Origin: Chloroherpeton thalassium ATCC 35110
GTDB taxonomy: Bacteria > Bacteroidota > Chlorobiia > Chlorobiales > Chloroherpetonaceae
DNA: 64,000 bases
Direction: 5' to 3'
Assembly (NCBI RefSeq): GCF_000020525.1
Contig: NC_011026.1
Location: 2,400,001 to 2,464,000, forward strand
Shown here: piece after piece, positions 60,642 to 64,000 of the stretch
Layout of the letters: each line of letters opens with the position of its first letter
Numbering within the stretch: the first letter of the stretch is position 1
The notes under the pieces: generated by a model
Database searches by the model: none
Seen by the model: the letters and a program-made list of their open reading frames with translations, nothing else
What the model was told of the DNA's origin: nothing
Translations under genes and position numbers: made by a program

Positions 60642-61535
60642 ATGAAAGGTATAATACTTGCGGGCGGAACAGGAACTCGGTTATATCCAATCACAAAATC
60701 TGTGGTTAAGCAGTTGATTCCTGTTTATGATAAACCGATGATTTATTATCCACTTTCTGTGCTAATGCTTGCAGGCATTCGTGAAGTATTAATTATTTCG
60801 ACGCCGGATGATACTGATCGTTTTAAGTTACTTTTTGGTGATGGAGAACAGTTGGGAATGAAGTTTGAATATATTGTTCAGCCCTCACCTGATGGATTAG
60901 CACAAGCTTTTTTATTGGGAGAGTCTTTTATTGGTGATGATGATGTCTGTTTGATCCTTGGGGATAATCTTTTTTATGGGCATGATTTAACGCGAATGCT
61001 TCAGCGGAGTATTTATGCAGTTGAAAAGGAAAAAAAATCGGTTGTGTTTGGTTATTATGTCAACGAACCACAACATTATGGTGTGGTTGAATTTGATAAT
61101 TTAGGAAATGTTCTCAGTATTGAAGAAAAGCCCAAATCTCCTAAAAGCAATTATGCGGTGGTGGGGCTATATTTTTATACAAACGATGTTGTTGAAATAG
61201 CAAAAGCTGTAAAGCCTTCGGCAAGAGGAGAGTTGGAGATTACAACAGTGAATCAAATGTTTCTTGAAAAAAATGCCTTAAAGGTCGAATTAATGGGACG
61301 AGGGTTTGCGTGGTTAGATACAGGTACGCATGAGGCTTTGCTCGCAGCAAGCCAGTTTATAGAAACCATCGAAAAACGGCAAGGTCTTAAAGTTGCTTGT
61401 ATCGAGGAAATAGCTTACAACAAAGGTTTTATTAATAGAGAGCAATTGGTAAATTTAGCACAGCCACTTAAGAAAAATCAATATGGACAATATTTGATAA
61501 GGATGGCTTCGCAAGAAATATCCTCTAAAAGTTGA
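60642..61535 (+). CDS. rmlA: Glucose-1-phosphate thymidylyltransferase
   Basis: Makes dTDP-glucose for deoxysugar pathways. 297 aa. The nucleotidyltransferase signature is [20 protein letters not shown], then [20 protein letters not shown]; further [28 protein letters not shown] (metal Asp), [19 protein letters not shown] and [13 protein letters not shown] 60642. rmlB, C and D are not in the window, so the dTDP-sugar made is unknown. It is followed closely by gmd. Confidence 0.93.
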   Translation: MKGIILAGGTGTRLYPITKSVVKQLIPVYDKPMIYYPLSVLMLAGIREVLIISTPDDTDRFKLLFGDGEQLGMKFEYIVQPSPDGLAQAFLLGESFIGDDDVCLILGDNLFYGHDLTRMLQRSIYAVEKEKKSVVFGYYVNEPQHYGVVEFDNLGNVLSIEEKPKSPKSNYAVVGLYFYTNDVVEIAKAVKPSARGELEITTVNQMFLEKNALKVELMGRGFAWLDTGTHEALLAASQFIETIEKRQGLKVACIEEIAYNKGFINREQLVNLAQPLKKNQYGQYLIRMASQEISSKS

Positions 61536-61564
61536 GCATACTAGTTGCTAATAATCCGGGCAGT

Positions 61565-62692
61565 ATGAAAAAAGCACTTATCACAGGTGTTACAGGGCAA
61601 GATGGAAGTTATCTTGCCGAGTTTTTATTAGAAAAAGGTTATGAAGTCCATGGCATTAAGCGTCGTGCTTCGCTTTTTAATACGCAGCGTGTTGACCACA
61701 TATACCAAGATTTGCACGAGGAAAATACTCGCTTCAAATTGCATTATGGGGATTTAACAGATACTTCAAACCTTACTCGTATTTTGCAAGAAGTTCAGCC
61801 AGATGAGGTTTATAATTTAGGGGCGCAAAGCCATGTTGCTGTAAGTTTTGAATCTCCTGAATATACAGCTGATGTCGACGCACTTGGAACATTACGTCTG
61901 CTCGAAGCAATTCGCTTTTTAGGGTTGGAAAATAAAACTCGTTTTTACCAAGCTAGCACGAGTGAACTCTATGGTCTTGTACAAGAAATCCCACAAAAAG
62001 AAACCACACCATTTTATCCCCGCAGTCCTTATGCTGTTGCTAAACTTTATGCGTATTGGATTACAGTTAATTACCGCGAGTCTTACAATATGTATGCTTG
62101 TAATGGTATTCTTTTTAATCATGAATCACCGCGACGAGGTGAGACTTTCGTCACACGAAAAATCACTCGTGGTCTGACCAATATTGCTCAAGGCTTAGAG
62201 AAATGTCTCTATATGGGCAACTTGGCTTCACTCCGAGATTGGGGGCATGCTAAAGATTATGTTCGCATGCAATGGATGATGCTTCAGCAAGATACACCGG
62301 AAGACTTTGTGATCGCAACTGGTTATCAATACTCTGTTCGTCAGTTTATTGAGTGGTCAGCCAAGAAATTGGGCATAGCGCTCCGCTTTGAAGGTGACGG
62401 TGTAGATGAGATTGGTGTTATTGATGCAATCACTGGAGAGGACGCTCCTGCGTTGAAAGTTGGAGATGTAATTGTTCGGGTTGACCCACGATATTTTAGA
62501 CCAGCGGAGGTCGAAACTCTTTTAGGCGATCCGACCAAAGCCAAGCAGCAACTTGGCTGGACACCGAAAATCACAGCTCAAGAAATGTGTGCGGAAATGG
62601 TCGCCGAAGACCTGATTATTGCTAAACGGCATGCCCTTTTAAAACAGCACGGATATCAAGCACCGATTTCAATAGAAAATTATCATGGCTAA
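61565..62692 (+). CDS. gmd: GDP-mannose 4,6-dehydratase
   Basis: Converts GDP-mannose to the 4-keto-6-deoxy form. 375 aa from ATG 61565; a TTG at 61532 would add 11 residues before the conserved start. SDR fold: [60 protein letters not shown], and the catalytic [10 protein letters not shown] (Tyr-X3-Lys). Specific GMD segments are [36 protein letters not shown] and [20 protein letters not shown]. It overlaps fcl by eight bases. The pair yields GDP-fucose. Confidence 0.95.
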   Translation: MKKALITGVTGQDGSYLAEFLLEKGYEVHGIKRRASLFNTQRVDHIYQDLHEENTRFKLHYGDLTDTSNLTRILQEVQPDEVYNLGAQSHVAVSFESPEYTADVDALGTLRLLEAIRFLGLENKTRFYQASTSELYGLVQEIPQKETTPFYPRSPYAVAKLYAYWITVNYRESYNMYACNGILFNHESPRRGETFVTRKITRGLTNIAQGLEKCLYMGNLASLRDWGHAKDYVRMQWMMLQQDTPEDFVIATGYQYSVRQFIEWSAKKLGIALRFEGDGVDEIGVIDAITGEDAPALKVGDVIVRVDPRYFRPAEVETLLGDPTKAKQQLGWTPKITAQEMCAEMVAEDLIIAKRHALLKQHGYQAPISIENYHG

Positions 62693-63656
62693 TTTAGAAG
62701 CAAAAATTTTTGTCGCGGGTCATCGCGGCATGGTCGGCAGCGCGATTGTTCGCCGCTTAAAATCCTTAGGGTATTCGAATATCGTTACGCGGACTCGCTC
62801 CGAGCTTGAGCTGCTCAATCAAAAAGCCGTTCAGGATTTTTTTCAGAGCAAAAAGTTTGACGAAGTTTATTTAGCGGCGGCAAAAGTCGGCGGCATTCAC
62901 GCAAATAATACTTATCCCGCCGAGTTCATCTATGAAAATATGATGATTGAGGCCAATATTATCCATGCGGCTCATCAAAACGAGGTGCAAAAGTTACTTT
63001 TTTTAGGGAGTAGTTGTATTTACCCAAAGTTTGCTCCTCAGCCAATGAATGAAAACGCATTGCTAACGGGACAGCTTGAAGCCACCAATGAGCCTTACGC
63101 GATTGCGAAAATTGCCGGAATCAAGTTGTGTGAAAGTTATAATCGTCAATATGATCGAGATTATCGTAGTGTAATGCCGACAAATCTTTATGGGCCTGGA
63201 GATAATTTTCATCCTGAAAATAGTCATGTGATACCAGCTCTATTACGAAGATTTCACGAAGCGGTGAATAGTAGAGTAAAAGAAGTTGTAATTTGGGGAT
63301 CTGGGAAACCAATGCGTGAGTTTTTGCATGTGGACGATATGGCGGCAGCAAGTGTGCATGTGATGAATTTAGATAAATCCATTTACGATACACATACCGA
63401 ACCGATGCTTTCCCATATTAATGTAGGAACAGGCGTAGATTGTACGATTCGAGAGCTTGCCGAGACCGTTGCAAAAGTGACAGGGTTTCAAGGCGAATTA
63501 AAATTTGACGCCTCCAAACCGGACGGGACGCCAAGAAAATTGTTGGATGTTTCGCGTCTTGCTTCGCTTGGGTGGAATGCCAGTATTTCATTAGAAGAAG
63601 GGCTTGCTCAGACATACAGATGGTTTTTGGAACATCAAGAGATTTTTAGAAAGTAA
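62685..63656 (+). CDS. fcl: GDP-L-fucose synthase
   Basis: Epimerase-reductase completing GDP-L-fucose. 323 aa. NADP-binding start [40 protein letters not shown]; catalytic [39 protein letters not shown]; and [20 protein letters not shown]. All active-site elements are present. Coupled to gmd by overlap. A terminator follows. Confidence 0.95.
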   Translation: MANLEAKIFVAGHRGMVGSAIVRRLKSLGYSNIVTRTRSELELLNQKAVQDFFQSKKFDEVYLAAAKVGGIHANNTYPAEFIYENMMIEANIIHAAHQNEVQKLLFLGSSCIYPKFAPQPMNENALLTGQLEATNEPYAIAKIAGIKLCESYNRQYDRDYRSVMPTNLYGPGDNFHPENSHVIPALLRRFHEAVNSRVKEVVIWGSGKPMREFLHVDDMAAASVHVMNLDKSIYDTHTEPMLSHINVGTGVDCTIRELAETVAKVTGFQGELKFDASKPDGTPRKLLDVSRLASLGWNASISLEEGLAQTYRWFLEHQEIFRK

Positions 63657-63693
63657 AGAACATCGTTACCATAAAATAAATTATTTAGTATAA

Positions 63694-63728
63694 TAGCCGT
63701 AAAACAACTTTGTTATACGGCTTTTTTT
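63694..63728 (+). terminator. Rho-independent terminator after fcl
   Basis: AGCCGTA / TACGGCT stem with an inner AACAA / TTGTT extension, followed by T7. It separates gmd-fcl from the next flippase gene. Confidence 0.8.
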
Positions 63729-63752
63729 ATTAAAAACACGTGAAAAATTTTG

Positions 63753-64000
63753 ATGAAATTAAAATTTATTATAAATAATCAAGAAAAGAAAAAAATTTTA
63801 GCAAATTTTTTTTCCTTATTTTTATTGCAGGGAATTAATTATCTAATTCCGTTAATTACATTTCCATATTTGGTTAGAGTTGTTGGTGTTGAAAAATATG
63901 GGCTTTTATCTTTTACTGTTTCTATAATAAATTATTTTAGTGTTGTGATTGATTACGGTTTTAATCTCACGGCAACAAAAGATGTGGCGATAAATAGGGA
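63753..64000 (+). CDS. Wzx-type flippase, N-terminal part (cut by window end)
   Basis: Starts ATG 63753 and is still open at the window edge (82 codons). The sequence ILANFFSLFLLQGINYLIPL, followed by ITFPYLVRVVGVEKYGLLSF, is the usual N-terminus of an O-antigen flippase. Inner-membrane role in moving lipid-linked units. The gene is very AT-rich. The fcl terminator precedes it, so it probably has its own promoter. Confidence 0.85.
   Translation, partial: MKLKFIINNQEKKKILANFFSLFLLQGINYLIPLITFPYLVRVVGVEKYGLLSFTVSIINYFSVVIDYGFNLTATKDVAINR

Overview
The window reads as chromosome of a photosynthetic member of the Chlorobi/Bacteroidetes group, most likely a Chloroherpeton-like green sulfur bacterium. 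This is inferred from gene content: a (bacterio)chlorophyll synthase of the UbiA family, a protease ending in a type IX secretion sorting domain, TonB-dependent receptors with N-terminal carboxypeptidase-regulatory-like domains, and a bacillithiol-type deacetylase. No rRNA, tRNA or CRISPR array was recognised.

Layout. 1-2.05 kb (minus): molybdate uptake genes (Mop-domain protein, ModC-type ATPase, ModA lipoprotein cut by the window edge). 2.1-10.3 kb (plus): an exopolysaccharide cluster with two glycosyltransferases, a flippase, a frameshifted methyltransferase, a heparinase II/III-type protein and an asparagine synthase. 10.5-14.6 kb (plus): a lone nuoA, tex and an MscS channel. 14.7-17.6 kb (minus): fur followed by a TonB receptor. 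17.9-26.3 kb: an FUSC-like membrane protein, then on the minus strand an M48 peptidase, bshB1, a frameshifted outer-membrane protein, bchG, and a coupled set of a small monooxygenase, a class V aminotransferase and trpD. 26.7-30.3 kb (plus): mgtE, a TPR protein and an AT-rich acyltransferase.

30.3-36.2 kb is a thiamin locus on the minus strand: TPP riboswitch and terminator, thiO, thiS, thiG, then tenI, thiE and thiD. It is interrupted between thiS and thiG by palindromic repeats and between thiG and tenI by a PIN-domain toxin-antitoxin pair whose region is bounded by 32-bp direct repeats. 36.3-39.5 kb holds a small membrane protein of unknown function and a large TonB receptor. 39.7-40.56 kb is a cluster of about 70-bp palindromic repeats, one of which is split by a GIY-YIG nuclease gene. 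40.6-55.5 kb: a glutamine amidotransferase, a secreted subtilase, pgpH, trpE, htrA, a TPR-GGDEF protein, a degenerate MqnE-like gene, a GNAT protein and a DAHP synthase. 55.9 kb to the end (plus): a second surface-polysaccharide locus with a Wza-like exporter, a frameshifted Wzz, a WecA/MraY-type transferase, rmlA, gmd, fcl and the start of a Wzx flippase.

The strongest unusual signal is at 39.7-40.6 kb. The GIY-YIG gene lies between the two halves of one repeat unit, so the short repeats look like internally deleted copies of a 401-bp element that carries its own nuclease. A second theme is four genes broken by one-base shifts in short A/T runs (methyltransferase, outer-membrane protein, MqnE-like gene, Wzz). 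These could be sequence errors, real decay or slippage sites. The MqnE-like gene has in addition lost the three cysteines of the radical-SAM cluster.
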